Positions 44,771 through 52,973 of a stretch of 64,000 bases of DNA are shown piece after piece. The position numbers and the translations under genes are program-made. Positions within the stretch are counted from its first letter, which is position 1. The number at the start of each line of letters is the position of its first letter. Under the pieces are notes generated by a model. It did not search any database. It saw only the letters and a list, made by a program, of their open reading frames with translations, and had not been told where the DNA came from. Origin of the DNA: G963674835 sp963674835 (GTDB taxonomy: Bacteria > Planctomycetota > Planctomycetia > Pirellulales > Thermoguttaceae); NCBI GenBank assembly GCA_963674835.2, contig CAXXKC010000002.1:434001-498000 (forward strand), given 5' to 3'.

Positions 44771-45847
44771 TCAGACAAACAACAAGAGCACGTGATTGAC
44801 GACTGTCAGCGCGGCCATCCACAGTCGCAGAATGAGCCCGGTCCAATGGGTCCAGGGGCGGCGCAGTCCGTCGCGATGATCGAGATAGGCCAACAGGATC
44901 AGGCTCAGATCGACGGCCTGCGGGATCGAGAGTGTGGCAACGAACGTCACCTTGAATGGTGGCGGTCGGAGCGCGGAAGAAAAGAAAACCCACGCGGCAC
45001 TTGGCAAGAGATTGGCGACGATTACCGCGACCAGGAAGATCCGCCACCGTCGCGCGCCGACATTGACGATTGCCCAGAGCCACATTGCTCCAAAAAGGCC
45101 TTGCAGAACGACCGACAACAACAGCCAGTTCGGTGTCATGCCTCCTTGCTGCAGCCCCAGGAGGAGACTGGCCAGGCGTGTCGTCACGAAGTACGCTCCG
45201 AAGAGGACCCAGAGATACTCTCCGGGATGCACGGGAAACGGACGTCCTCGCCACCGGCGTGCCGCGAATAGGAGCAGGCCGGCGGCCGCCAACGCTGCGC
45301 CCACATCGCCCATTACATTCAGCATCGCTTCGAGCGCCTGGAGGGGTGAATTGTCCGTTACGATGCCCGCGCTGGTAAAGCCGGGCGAAAGCCACTCGTA
45401 GAGCAGATGCGTAAGGCCGAGATAGAGGGCAACGCACACGGCTAACCCCAGCAGGTGCAGGATTGTGAGCGGAGGGTCGGCTTGGGGATCGGCCTGGTCG
45501 GCGGCGGATGCTTCGGCCGGAAGTCTCGCGCCGGTGGCGTCCTCGGGCACTTCGGCCGCGTCGGCCTGAATTGGCGAGGAACGTCGTCTCCGTTGCCAGG
45601 CCAGGTAGATTCCTCTCACGCAGAACGCTCCGCCGGCAACTGCCAGTGCCGCCTTGACATAGCTCCAGCCAAGCGTGGCTTCGAAGATGGCATTGACCAC
45701 CAGTGCGATAACCACAACGTACAGGCCGACTCGCACAGGCAGGGACTTGATCGCAAAAATGCTCTTGCGAAGGTCGCGTGGCGCGAAGATCAGGAAGTAG
45801 AATATGCCGCTAAGAATCGGCAACCAGACGATCGCGAGTGCTTGCAT
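44771..45847 (-). CDS. Polytopic membrane protein of unknown function
   Basis: 358 residues with about eight hydrophobic helices (FYFLIFAPR, VGLYVVVIALVVNAIF, ILHLLGLAVCVALYLGLTHLL, AALAAAGLLLFAARRW and others) and an acidic Ala-rich loop at about 90-125. No family is recognised. The ATG at 45847 is used; an upstream in-frame start at 45904 lacks a ribosome site. It is 104 nt after the D-2-hydroxyacid dehydrogenase gene, same strand. Confidence 0.7.
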   Translation of the reverse strand: MQALAIVWLPILSGIFYFLIFAPRDLRKSIFAIKSLPVRVGLYVVVIALVVNAIFEATLGWSYVKAALAVAGGAFCVRGIYLAWQRRRRSSPIQADAAEVPEDATGARLPAEASAADQADPQADPPLTILHLLGLAVCVALYLGLTHLLYEWLSPGFTSAGIVTDNSPLQALEAMLNVMGDVGAALAAAGLLLFAARRWRGRPFPVHPGEYLWVLFGAYFVTTRLASLLLGLQQGGMTPNWLLLSVVLQGLFGAMWLWAIVNVGARRWRIFLVAVIVANLLPSAAWVFFSSALRPPPFKVTFVATLSIPQAVDLSLILLAYLDHRDGLRRPWTHWTGLILRLWMAALTVVNHVLLLFV

Positions 45848-45950
45848 CTCTTGTTGAATCCCGTATGGACGATGCGTAGGACAGGCCCATCTGCCCCTGT
45901 TCACCGGCCTCGCGTTGGTCGGCCTCCGTAGATTCTCTGTGCAAAGCTCA

Positions 45951-46904
45951 TTAGCTCACCACGTTTTGTGGCTTGCCTGCCAGAAAGGCCTGAATGTTTT
46001 GCTCGACAATGGTCAGCAGCCGCTGGCGAGCGCGGCGAGTCGCCCAGGCGATGTGAGGCGTGAGGTAGCAATTCTCGAGGCCCAGCAGCGGATGGTCGGC
46101 GGGCGGCGGCTCTTGGGAGAGGACGTCGAGCCCGGCACCGGCGATGCGTCCCGAGCGTAGCGCGTCGGCCAACGCGGTCTCGTCGATGAGCGGTCCGCGG
46201 CTGGTATTGATGAGCAATGCGGTCGGCTTCATGAGCGACAGCCTTTGGGCGTTGACCATCTGGACGTTCTCCGCCGTCAACGGGCAATGCAGGCTGACAA
46301 CGTCGGACTGGCGGAAGACGGTGTCGAGATCGACCATGTCGACGCCCGGCGGCGGTGATGTGTTGGCGACGTCGTACGCGACGACGCGCATGCCGAAAGC
46401 CTGCGCGAGGGAGGCCACGGCTTGCCCGATCCGCCCCAGGCCGACGATGCCCATGGTGAGGCCGTCCAATTCGATGAGGGGATAGTCCCAGTAGCACCAG
46501 TCTTCGCTCTGGGTCCAGCGGCCGTCGCGCACACCCTGGGCGTGTTGGCCGACGTGTTGCGTGAGGTTGAGCAGATGGGCGAACACCATCTGGGCGACAG
46601 AGCGGGTACCGTAGGTCGGAACGTTGGTCACGACCACCCCGTGCTCGCGCGCCGCGGCGACGTCGACAATGTTGTAGCCAGTGGCCAGGACGGCGATCAG
46701 TTGAAGCTTGGGGAGCTGCTGTATCGTTTCCCGCGACAACACGACCTTGTTGGTAAGCACGATCTCGGCATCGGCCGCCCGCGGCACGACCAACTCGGAC
46801 GGCGAGCGATCGTAGACGGTCAGATCGGCGAGTTCTTCGAGTTTCTGCCAGCTCAGATCACCCGGGTTGAGCGTATGGCCGTCGAGCACCACGATCTTCA
46901 TCAC
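45951..46904 (-). CDS. D-2-hydroxyacid dehydrogenase (glycerate/hydroxypyruvate type)
   Basis: 317 residues. The NAD-binding glycine motif is GIVGLGRIGQAVA at about 153-165. The catalytic Arg lies in NTSRGPLID, the Glu in GLDVLSQEPPP, and the His in TPHIAWAT; all are present. ATGYNIVDVAAA and VPTYGTRSVAQMV fit glycerate dehydrogenases acting on hydroxypyruvate or glyoxylate. With glcDEF 6-10 kb away this would suit a glycolate/glyoxylate route, though it is not in the same operon. The start ATGATG follows GGAG by five to eight nt. A TACACT (46947-46952) is a possible -10. Confidence 0.9.
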   Translation of the reverse strand: MMKIVVLDGHTLNPGDLSWQKLEELADLTVYDRSPSELVVPRAADAEIVLTNKVVLSRETIQQLPKLQLIAVLATGYNIVDVAAAREHGVVVTNVPTYGTRSVAQMVFAHLLNLTQHVGQHAQGVRDGRWTQSEDWCYWDYPLIELDGLTMGIVGLGRIGQAVASLAQAFGMRVVAYDVANTSPPPGVDMVDLDTVFRQSDVVSLHCPLTAENVQMVNAQRLSLMKPTALLINTSRGPLIDETALADALRSGRIAGAGLDVLSQEPPPADHPLLGLENCYLTPHIAWATRRARQRLLTIVEQNIQAFLAGKPQNVVS

Positions 46905-47014
46905 ATCTCCATTCGTTGTGGCGAGTTTGGCTTTGGTATGCCCATCAGTGTAGAGCGGTTCGGAGCGGTCGAAAAGGGGCCGGGGCGAGGGAGCGGCCGG
47001 GAGTTGGCAAACGT

Positions 47015-47042
47015 TGACTCCCGGAACGGGCAGAGTATGCTG
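47015..47042 (+). promoter_or_regulatory. Promoter TTGACT-16-TATGCT
   Basis: TTGACT (47015-47020) and TATGCT (47037-47042), 16 nt apart. A transcript starting near 47049 would have a 39-nt leader before the GTG at 47088. Confidence 0.55.
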
Positions 47043-47087
47043 GTCCTAGTCCCGCCAACCATGCACCTCGCCCTAAGGAGCCCGTCC

Positions 47088-48761
47088 GTGCCTCAGAAAT
47101 CGAGCAAGGTAACTCGACGATCATTCTTGCGTGGAGTTTCGGCGGCGGCCAGTGTCGCCTGGGCGGGACCGTTGTTGGGCGGCGAGCCGCAGACGGGCCC
47201 GGTACGATTGACGGCCGAGCATGAGGCCGCGGTGAATCGGCGGCGGCGGATTGTGGTGCAGTACGATGCGTTCAGTTCGTTCCAGATGGATTTCGACGCG
47301 TGGCTGCGATACCGGTTCAGCTACATCGACGACCCGGGCAGCCAGATTGACGCGGTGTGGTGGGACATCGGCGGTTTACAGCCGAACGTGTATCCGGCGC
47401 GACCGGGCTACTACGTGGCCCAGAAATGGCTCGACCAGGGGATCGACCCGATCGCGCGGCTGGTTGAAGAGACTCGGAAGCGGAAGCTCGAGGTGTTTTG
47501 GAGCCATCGGATCAGCGAAGTCGATCTGAGCACGTCGAACGGAAATGCTTGGAAGGGGAGTCCGCATCCGTTGAAGAAGGAGCATCCCGACTGGCTGCTG
47601 AAGACGTGGTGGCCGCACGGGCTGTGGAACCTGGCGGTGCCTGCGGTGCGCGAGTACAAGCTTAAGATGCTGCGCGGGCTTGCCGAGAAGTATTCGCTGG
47701 ATGGGTTTCAACTCGATTTCGCTCGGCATGTGCCCTGCCTGCCCGTCGGCCGGCAATGGGAGATGCGCGATCACGTGACGGAGTTCGTGCGGATGGTGCG
47801 GCGGATGACGCTGGAGGTGGCCGCCCGCCGCGGAAGGCCCATGCTGTTGGCGGCGAGGGTGCCACGAAGTTTGCAGGGCTGCCGGGTCGACGGGTTCGAC
47901 ATCGAGACGTGGGTCGGCGAAAACCTCTTCGACATTTTCACGCTGGGCAGCCGGTCGATCGACGTGGATCTGGCCGGCTACCGGCGCGCGATTGCGGGGC
48001 GGAACATCAAACTGCAGCCATGCTTCGACGACCATCACGCGCCGGACGGCTACCGTTATGTGCCGATCGAGGTGCTGCGCGGGGTGTTTGCCAACTGGTG
48101 GCAACAAGGGGCCAACAGCGTCGTTACGTTCAACTGGTCTAACGCTCCGCCGGAACTATGCCGCAAAGCCGGCGCTTTGCCCGGCCCGGCCACCCATCGC
48201 GAGGCCTACCGCGAAGTCGGCAGTGCCGAAACGCTGCGAGGCAAGGACAAGGTGTTCATCGTCGAGCGCCGGGGCGGATATCCGTGGGCGGACGGGTATT
48301 TCAACCACAACGACGACGCGCCGCTGCCGGCCAAGCTTGTCGCCGACGGGCCCACGACGGTCCGCGTGCGAATTGCCGACGACGTGAACCGGCCGATCGC
48401 CAAGATCGGAAGCCTTACGCTGCGGGTCGTTCTGTCGGGGGCTTCCAATACTGAAGAATTGGCGGTGAAGGTGAATGATCACGCGTTGAGCGGTGCGGTG
48501 CGCGACGCGACGTGGAAAGATCCACAGATTTTCTCGCCGCGCCCCCAGCCGGCCTCGGGGGGCAGCGGACACTACAAGATCGATCCGAACCAGAAGCTCC
48601 TCCGGGTGGATTATCCGATTCCGCCGGAGGCGTGCCTAGTCGGCGAGAACACCGTCGAACTGCGGTTGGGCAAAGGACGCTCGCAGGGGGATGCCACGGT
48701 GTGCCTGGAGAAGCTGGAAGTGCACCTCAGCTACCAGTCGGAGAAGCCGACGGCTGGATAG
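47088..48761 (+). CDS. Tat-exported TIM-barrel glycoside-hydrolase-like protein
   Basis: 557 residues from GTG 47088, which has AAGGAG seven nt upstream; an ATG at 47061 lies in frame but lacks a site. VTRRSFLRGVSAAASVA (8-24) is a twin-arginine signal. The central barrel has IDAVWWDIGG at about 90, GFQLDFARHVPCLPVG near 215 with an acidic residue after strand 4, and a LAARVPRSLQGCRVDGFDIETWV segment, as in the GHL/DUF4434-like families that act on polysaccharides. The C-terminal 130 residues are a beta-sandwich (PTTVRVRIADDVNRP). The family name is not certain. Confidence 0.65.
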   Translation: MPQKSSKVTRRSFLRGVSAAASVAWAGPLLGGEPQTGPVRLTAEHEAAVNRRRRIVVQYDAFSSFQMDFDAWLRYRFSYIDDPGSQIDAVWWDIGGLQPNVYPARPGYYVAQKWLDQGIDPIARLVEETRKRKLEVFWSHRISEVDLSTSNGNAWKGSPHPLKKEHPDWLLKTWWPHGLWNLAVPAVREYKLKMLRGLAEKYSLDGFQLDFARHVPCLPVGRQWEMRDHVTEFVRMVRRMTLEVAARRGRPMLLAARVPRSLQGCRVDGFDIETWVGENLFDIFTLGSRSIDVDLAGYRRAIAGRNIKLQPCFDDHHAPDGYRYVPIEVLRGVFANWWQQGANSVVTFNWSNAPPELCRKAGALPGPATHREAYREVGSAETLRGKDKVFIVERRGGYPWADGYFNHNDDAPLPAKLVADGPTTVRVRIADDVNRPIAKIGSLTLRVVLSGASNTEELAVKVNDHALSGAVRDATWKDPQIFSPRPQPASGGSGHYKIDPNQKLLRVDYPIPPEACLVGENTVELRLGKGRSQGDATVCLEKLEVHLSYQSEKPTAG

Positions 48762-48887
48762 GTCGCGTGCTCTGTTTCCCGCGGCGGGATAAATCTAGCT
48801 CTGATGGCGAAGAGAATGTATGATGGCGGCTTTGGGGCCCTATGATGATCGCCCAACCGCCTGTAGCCAAGAGGGATGAGTGCGCTG

Positions 48888-49886
48888 ATGTCTGAATCGA
48901 AACGTGTCGATCGCCGCGATTTCCTAGGCACATCGTTGATCGCCGCCGGTACGGTCGCTGCCGCTGGAGCGGTCGACAGCGCACACGCGGCCGATGCCCC
49001 GCAGAAGCCTTCCGCTCCAGCGGAGCCGGTCGACGGAAAGGTACCGTGCGGCAAGATCGGCAACGTGACGCTTAGCCGTATGCTCTTGGGCGGAAACCTG
49101 ATCTCCGGCTGCATGCACAGCCGCGACCTGAAGTACGTGGTGCCGCTGTTTCGCGCTTACTGCGACGAAGACAAGATCATCGAGACGCTCAAGCTGGCCG
49201 AAGAGCACGGCATCAACACGGTGTTCGAGACAGGCGGTAACTTCGTACAGAAGTATAACAAGACGTATCACGGCCACATGCAGTTCATCCCCCATATCGC
49301 CCCGAAGCTGGAGGGGAGCGATGAGGAGGTGAAGGACGAAGTGAAGCGAGCGATCGACGGCGGGTCGGTGGCCGTGTATGTGTGGGGCGTGGCCGGCGAT
49401 CGGCTCGTGCAGGCGGGCGCCATCAAGAAGCTGGCCAAGGCCGTAGAGATCGCCAAGAGCATGAACATTCCGTGCGGCGTGGGCGGTCATTCGCTGCTGG
49501 TACCTAAGGCGTGCGAAGAGCACGGCGTTCCCTGCGACTTTTACGTGAAGACGTTCCACAAGGACGACTACCCTTCGGCCACGCCCAAGGAGCAGCGCAA
49601 GGAGTTCATCTGGCTGGACGGCGGGCCGGGCTGGTACGACAACATGTGGTGCATCAACCCGGAGGAAACGGCCGAATTCATGAAAAACGTGAAGAAGCCC
49701 TGGCTGGCGTTTAAGGTGCTGGCCGCCGGTGGGATCGACCCGCGACAGGGATTCCCGTACGCCTTCAAGAATGGTGCCGACTTCATCGCGGTGGGCATGT
49801 TCGACTTCCAGGTGAAGGAGAACTGCGAACTGGTGACGCGCGTCGTGCGGCGTGAGGCCAAGCGCGAACGACCGTGGTGCGGGTGA
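48888..49886 (+). CDS. Tat-exported TIM-barrel-like protein of unknown function
   Basis: 332 residues. VDRRDFLGTSLIAAGTVAAAG (8-28) is a twin-arginine signal. The body begins with GKIGNVTLSRMLLGGNLISG, similar to the first strand of aldo/keto reductases, and ends with KVLAAGGIDPRQGFPYAFKNG and ADFIAVGMFDFQ, a TIM-barrel phosphate-type loop. No aldo/keto reductase Tyr is evident. The ATG at 48888 lies 11 nt after GAGGGA; a start at 48876 overlaps that site. It follows the preceding exported barrel protein by 126 nt, on the same strand. Confidence 0.65.
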   Translation: MSESKRVDRRDFLGTSLIAAGTVAAAGAVDSAHAADAPQKPSAPAEPVDGKVPCGKIGNVTLSRMLLGGNLISGCMHSRDLKYVVPLFRAYCDEDKIIETLKLAEEHGINTVFETGGNFVQKYNKTYHGHMQFIPHIAPKLEGSDEEVKDEVKRAIDGGSVAVYVWGVAGDRLVQAGAIKKLAKAVEIAKSMNIPCGVGGHSLLVPKACEEHGVPCDFYVKTFHKDDYPSATPKEQRKEFIWLDGGPGWYDNMWCINPEETAEFMKNVKKPWLAFKVLAAGGIDPRQGFPYAFKNGADFIAVGMFDFQVKENCELVTRVVRREAKRERPWCG

Positions 49887-49928
49887 GCCTTTCGACGGGC
49901 GGCCGGTTTGGATCGCGATGGCGAGGCG

Positions 49929-50672
49929 TTACTTGACCTGGCGAATCTCGATGTCCTTGAACCGGATCAACAGTTCGCCGCCGGGGTGAATCTGTAGCCC
50001 GATGTGTCCGGTGAGACCGACGTTGTGCTCGCGGTGGATTTGGTCGTCCAAGCGGCCAGAGCCATCGTAGTCGGCAACCTTGACGCCGTTGACGAAGCTG
50101 GTGATGTGTGTGCCGCGGCAGAGGATTCGCACGTCGTTCCAGACATCGGCGTTGTCGGCGTGCTGCCACCGCCATCCGGGCGGCGCGTGTTGGGGCTTGG
50201 CATTGGCCGGCTTGCCGACGTTGGGCCAGAGCCAGACGCCCACTCCGCGGGTTTCGTCGTAGATGAACCCATTGCGCCACGGGCCTGGGGGATTGATGTC
50301 GATTTGCGGCCCGTCGAGCCAGCCGGCCGCATCGTCGTATCGGCTGCGGACCTGGATGCCGCTGTTGCCGGTGGAGGTGGCGTAGGTCCGGACCTTCATG
50401 CGGAGTTCGAAATCGCCGAACTCTCGCTCGGTCAGCAGCCAGATGTAGTGGTGGTCGCTGCCGGGCGGCGTTTCAGCGGTGATTGTGCCGTGCTCGCAAC
50501 GCCAATAGTGCTTGTCGCGGTCCTTGGGACGGCACTTTACGATCCAGCCATCCAGGTTCTTGCCGTTGAACAGGCTGTGCCAGCCATCGGTTGCGTCGGG
50601 CGGATTCTCGGCGGAATAGGCCGTGGCTGCCAGCGGGATGATGAGGGCGACCAATGAGAGCATGGCCTTCAT
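49929..50672 (-). CDS. Exported DUF1080 (3-keto-disaccharide hydrolase-like) protein
   Basis: 247 residues with a signal peptide (LVALIIPLAATAYSAE, about 1-21). DGWHSLFNGKNLDGWIV is the first DUF1080 strand, FGDFELRMKVRTYATSTGNSGIQVRS the central signature, and VGLTGHIGLQIHPGGELLIRFKDIEIR the last two strands of a concanavalin-type beta-sandwich. Some members cleave 3-keto-disaccharides; others bind or are of unknown role. The ATG has AAAGGA upstream. Confidence 0.88.
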   Translation of the reverse strand: MKAMLSLVALIIPLAATAYSAENPPDATDGWHSLFNGKNLDGWIVKCRPKDRDKHYWRCEHGTITAETPPGSDHHYIWLLTEREFGDFELRMKVRTYATSTGNSGIQVRSRYDDAAGWLDGPQIDINPPGPWRNGFIYDETRGVGVWLWPNVGKPANAKPQHAPPGWRWQHADNADVWNDVRILCRGTHITSFVNGVKVADYDGSGRLDDQIHREHNVGLTGHIGLQIHPGGELLIRFKDIEIRQVK

Positions 50673-50743
50673 GTGGGTTCCTTTCGCTGTCGAACGACCG
50701 TCGCGGATTGGCCCGGCGGGCCGTCGTCTGTGCTTTGAAGTGC

Positions 50744-50772
50744 ATTGTAGCACGGCCCGGGCCGGGTTGCAG
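50744..50772 (-). promoter_or_regulatory. Promoter CTGCAA-17-TACAAT for the DUF1080 gene
   Basis: On the minus strand the -10 TACAAT (50744-50749) matches five of six consensus positions, and CTGCAA (50767-50772) lies 17 nt above. The spacer holds ggcccgggcc, a self-complementary run. Confidence 0.45.
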
Positions 50773-50872
50773 GTTCCTGCGGCTACCCTGTGAAGCAAGC
50801 CTCTTTACTTGATGGTTGCGACGGTTTACTCTTGGTGTGTCACGTGGGACCTGCTCAAACGGAGGGATTTCG

Positions 50873-51967
50873 ATGTCGTTTTGGCGAGTGTTTGTTGGGC
50901 GTGCGGCGGTGTCGGCGGTGGTCGTATCGGTCGTTTTGTCGCGAGCGATGGCCGACGAGCCGGCCAAGCTGGGGCCTGCCCCGGAGGGCGCGTTCAGCAT
51001 CGTGGTGATCCCCGACACGCAGGAATATCGGAAGCCGAAGACCGAAGGGGACGGTGACAGCGAGGCGCTGACCAATCCCGCGTTCGAAGCGCATATGCAG
51101 TGGATCCTGGACAATATCAAGAGTCAGCGGATCGAGTTCGTTTCGCACGTCGGCGACATCGTGGATCAGAACATACCCGCGCAATGGCAGGTCGCCCGGC
51201 GGTGCATGGACCGGCTTCACGGAGTCGTGCCCTACGGCATCTCGGTGGGAAACCACGACATGAAGAACAGCGGCGATTCGTCGCTTTTCCAGGAGTATTT
51301 TCCGGCGTCGCGATTCACGGGATTCCCGTGGTACGAGGGCACTTACGCCGGCTCCGGCGCGGGCGTGTCGGGCGATAACGCCAACAGCTACCAGCGATTC
51401 TCGGCCGAGGGTCTCGACTTTGTCTTCCTGCATCTGGAGTGCAACGCTCCGGACGACGTGCTCAAGTGGGCCGACGGGGTATTGGATGCCAACGCGGACC
51501 GTCGTGCGATCGTGACAACGCACATGGGCCTGGGGCCGCTGAACCGGCCGAAGACGCCGCGCGATTACATCGACGCCCCGAAAGGCCGCATGGTGTGGAC
51601 AAAGCGCCATGGCTCGCGGGGAAACTCGCCGCAGCAGATGTGGGACAAGTGCTTTTGCAAACACGCCAACCTGTTCCTGGTCTTCTCCGGGGATCAGAGC
51701 CGGACCCAGGCCTTTCGTGAGGTCTCGCAGAACGATCAGGGCAAGCCGGTGTATGAGCTGCTTTCCGACTATCACGACCACTGGCTGCGTGTGAATCGCT
51801 TTTTGCCGCAGGCCAATCGGATCGAGGTCTACACGATCGATTCGCGCGACGGCACGCTTTGCTCGAAGACCGACAAACAGCCGGACCCCAAGCAGCACCA
51901 GTTCACGCTGGAGTACGAGATGTCGGCGGCTAGGCGTCCTGCCGAGGCTGCCGCACAGAGTCGATAA
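50873..51967 (+). CDS. Exported metallophosphoesterase
   Basis: 364 residues with a signal peptide (about 1-27, ending AMA). Calcineurin-fold motifs: IPDTQEY (D48), SHVGDIVDQ (D95), VGNHDMKN (N127-H128-D129) and TTHMGLG. The last motif, usually SGHxH, reads SGDQSR, so one metal ligand differs. This variant is of the exported kind with DTQ after the first Asp. Substrate unknown. GGAGGG precedes the ATG. The 3' end overlaps the convergent amidohydrolase gene by 38 nt. Confidence 0.85.
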   Translation: MSFWRVFVGRAAVSAVVVSVVLSRAMADEPAKLGPAPEGAFSIVVIPDTQEYRKPKTEGDGDSEALTNPAFEAHMQWILDNIKSQRIEFVSHVGDIVDQNIPAQWQVARRCMDRLHGVVPYGISVGNHDMKNSGDSSLFQEYFPASRFTGFPWYEGTYAGSGAGVSGDNANSYQRFSAEGLDFVFLHLECNAPDDVLKWADGVLDANADRRAIVTTHMGLGPLNRPKTPRDYIDAPKGRMVWTKRHGSRGNSPQQMWDKCFCKHANLFLVFSGDQSRTQAFREVSQNDQGKPVYELLSDYHDHWLRVNRFLPQANRIEVYTIDSRDGTLCSKTDKQPDPKQHQFTLEYEMSAARRPAEAAAQSR

Positions 51968-52973
51968 GCTGCTCGGCGGTTCCGGAGAAGATGGCCTCGA
52001 TCTCGTTCGGCCGGAGGCCCAGACGCGAGGTTGCGCGGCGCATCGCTCGCAACTGCTCGTAGCGTGTGAAGGTCATTCGGGGATCGCAGTGGGAGAGGTC
52101 AAGCGAGTGGTTCTTCTCGGAGAGGTAGGCCCAGCCGCGGGCGAAGGCGATGTACTTGCCGCGCATGGCACCGACCGGCAGGTCGTCGCTACCGTACATG
52201 ACGCGACCGACGCCGACGGCTTCGATGAGTGCCAGAATGGCGTCGGCCTCGCAGACGCTCGACGTATCGTACCAGACCGTCTTCAGGCGGGCGAGCGTGT
52301 CGGCCGCGCGTCGAACGACCCAGTCGGAGTAGCTCCGCGCACAGTGCGCCAAGATCCATTTCACGTTAGGATAGGCATCGGTCAGCCGCAGGAGATCCTC
52401 GAGGTTCTGCGGGTCGGCGACCGCGTTGCGGCGCGCCAGGTGCATCATGACGATCAGGCCGTGGCGGTCGGCAACGCGGATTTGATGTTCGGGCAGGAAG
52501 TCTGTCAAACGGCACTCGACCGGGTCTCCGGTCATCGCGTAGAAACGGTAGGGTTTGAATCCGAGCAGGCCGTCGCGGCGGATGTGCTCGTCGAGGTATT
52601 GCTCGGTCATCGACGGATGGACGAGCATGAGTGCGGACGAAGCCGGGTCGCGAGCCGTTTCGTCGCGAACAAATCGATTGGAGGCCTCGAAATCGCACGA
52701 CGGGGTGAAGGGGAAGGGAAACGACAGCCGATGGACCTCTCGGCCAGGCATGAGTGCGGCGTCGCAGGCGTTCAGGGCGGCCCAGTCAGCTTGTGAGAAG
52801 CCGCACCCGAGCATGGCGGCCGTCGCCGAGGCGTCTTTGTTCGGGTCGGTGTTGAAGCCCCAACGGTAGACGTGCGTGTGGACGTCGAACACGCGGCGCG
52901 GGATGTACTCCTCGAGCTCTTCCTCCCAGATGCGGCAATCGAGGTCTGTTCGGTGCAGCGATGGCTCAGTCAT
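51930..52973 (-). CDS. Amidohydrolase-2 family TIM-barrel enzyme
   Basis: 347 residues. RVFDVHTHVYRWG at about 27-39 carries the first metal pair, LIVMMHLAR the middle His, LAHCARS the next His, and MYGSDDLP the final Asp. This set is typical of amidohydrolase-2 enzymes (decarboxylases, lactonases and uronate-type isomerases). It starts eight nt before the SSS symporter gene ends (ATGACTGA), so the two are translationally coupled. Last gene of the GntR-headed operon. A lactone or carboxylate substrate is an inference from context. Confidence 0.85.
   Translation of the reverse strand: MTEPSLHRTDLDCRIWEEELEEYIPRRVFDVHTHVYRWGFNTDPNKDASATAAMLGCGFSQADWAALNACDAALMPGREVHRLSFPFPFTPSCDFEASNRFVRDETARDPASSALMLVHPSMTEQYLDEHIRRDGLLGFKPYRFYAMTGDPVECRLTDFLPEHQIRVADRHGLIVMMHLARRNAVADPQNLEDLLRLTDAYPNVKWILAHCARSYSDWVVRRAADTLARLKTVWYDTSSVCEADAILALIEAVGVGRVMYGSDDLPVGAMRGKYIAFARGWAYLSEKNHSLDLSHCDPRMTFTRYEQLRAMRRATSRLGLRPNEIEAIFSGTAEQLIDSVRQPRQDA

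Noticed and set aside
46422..47087. Upstream extension of the Tat-exported barrel gene
   Set aside because: It is antisense to the D-2-hydroxyacid dehydrogenase and would bury the Tat signal; GTG 47088 has a ribosome site and promoter.
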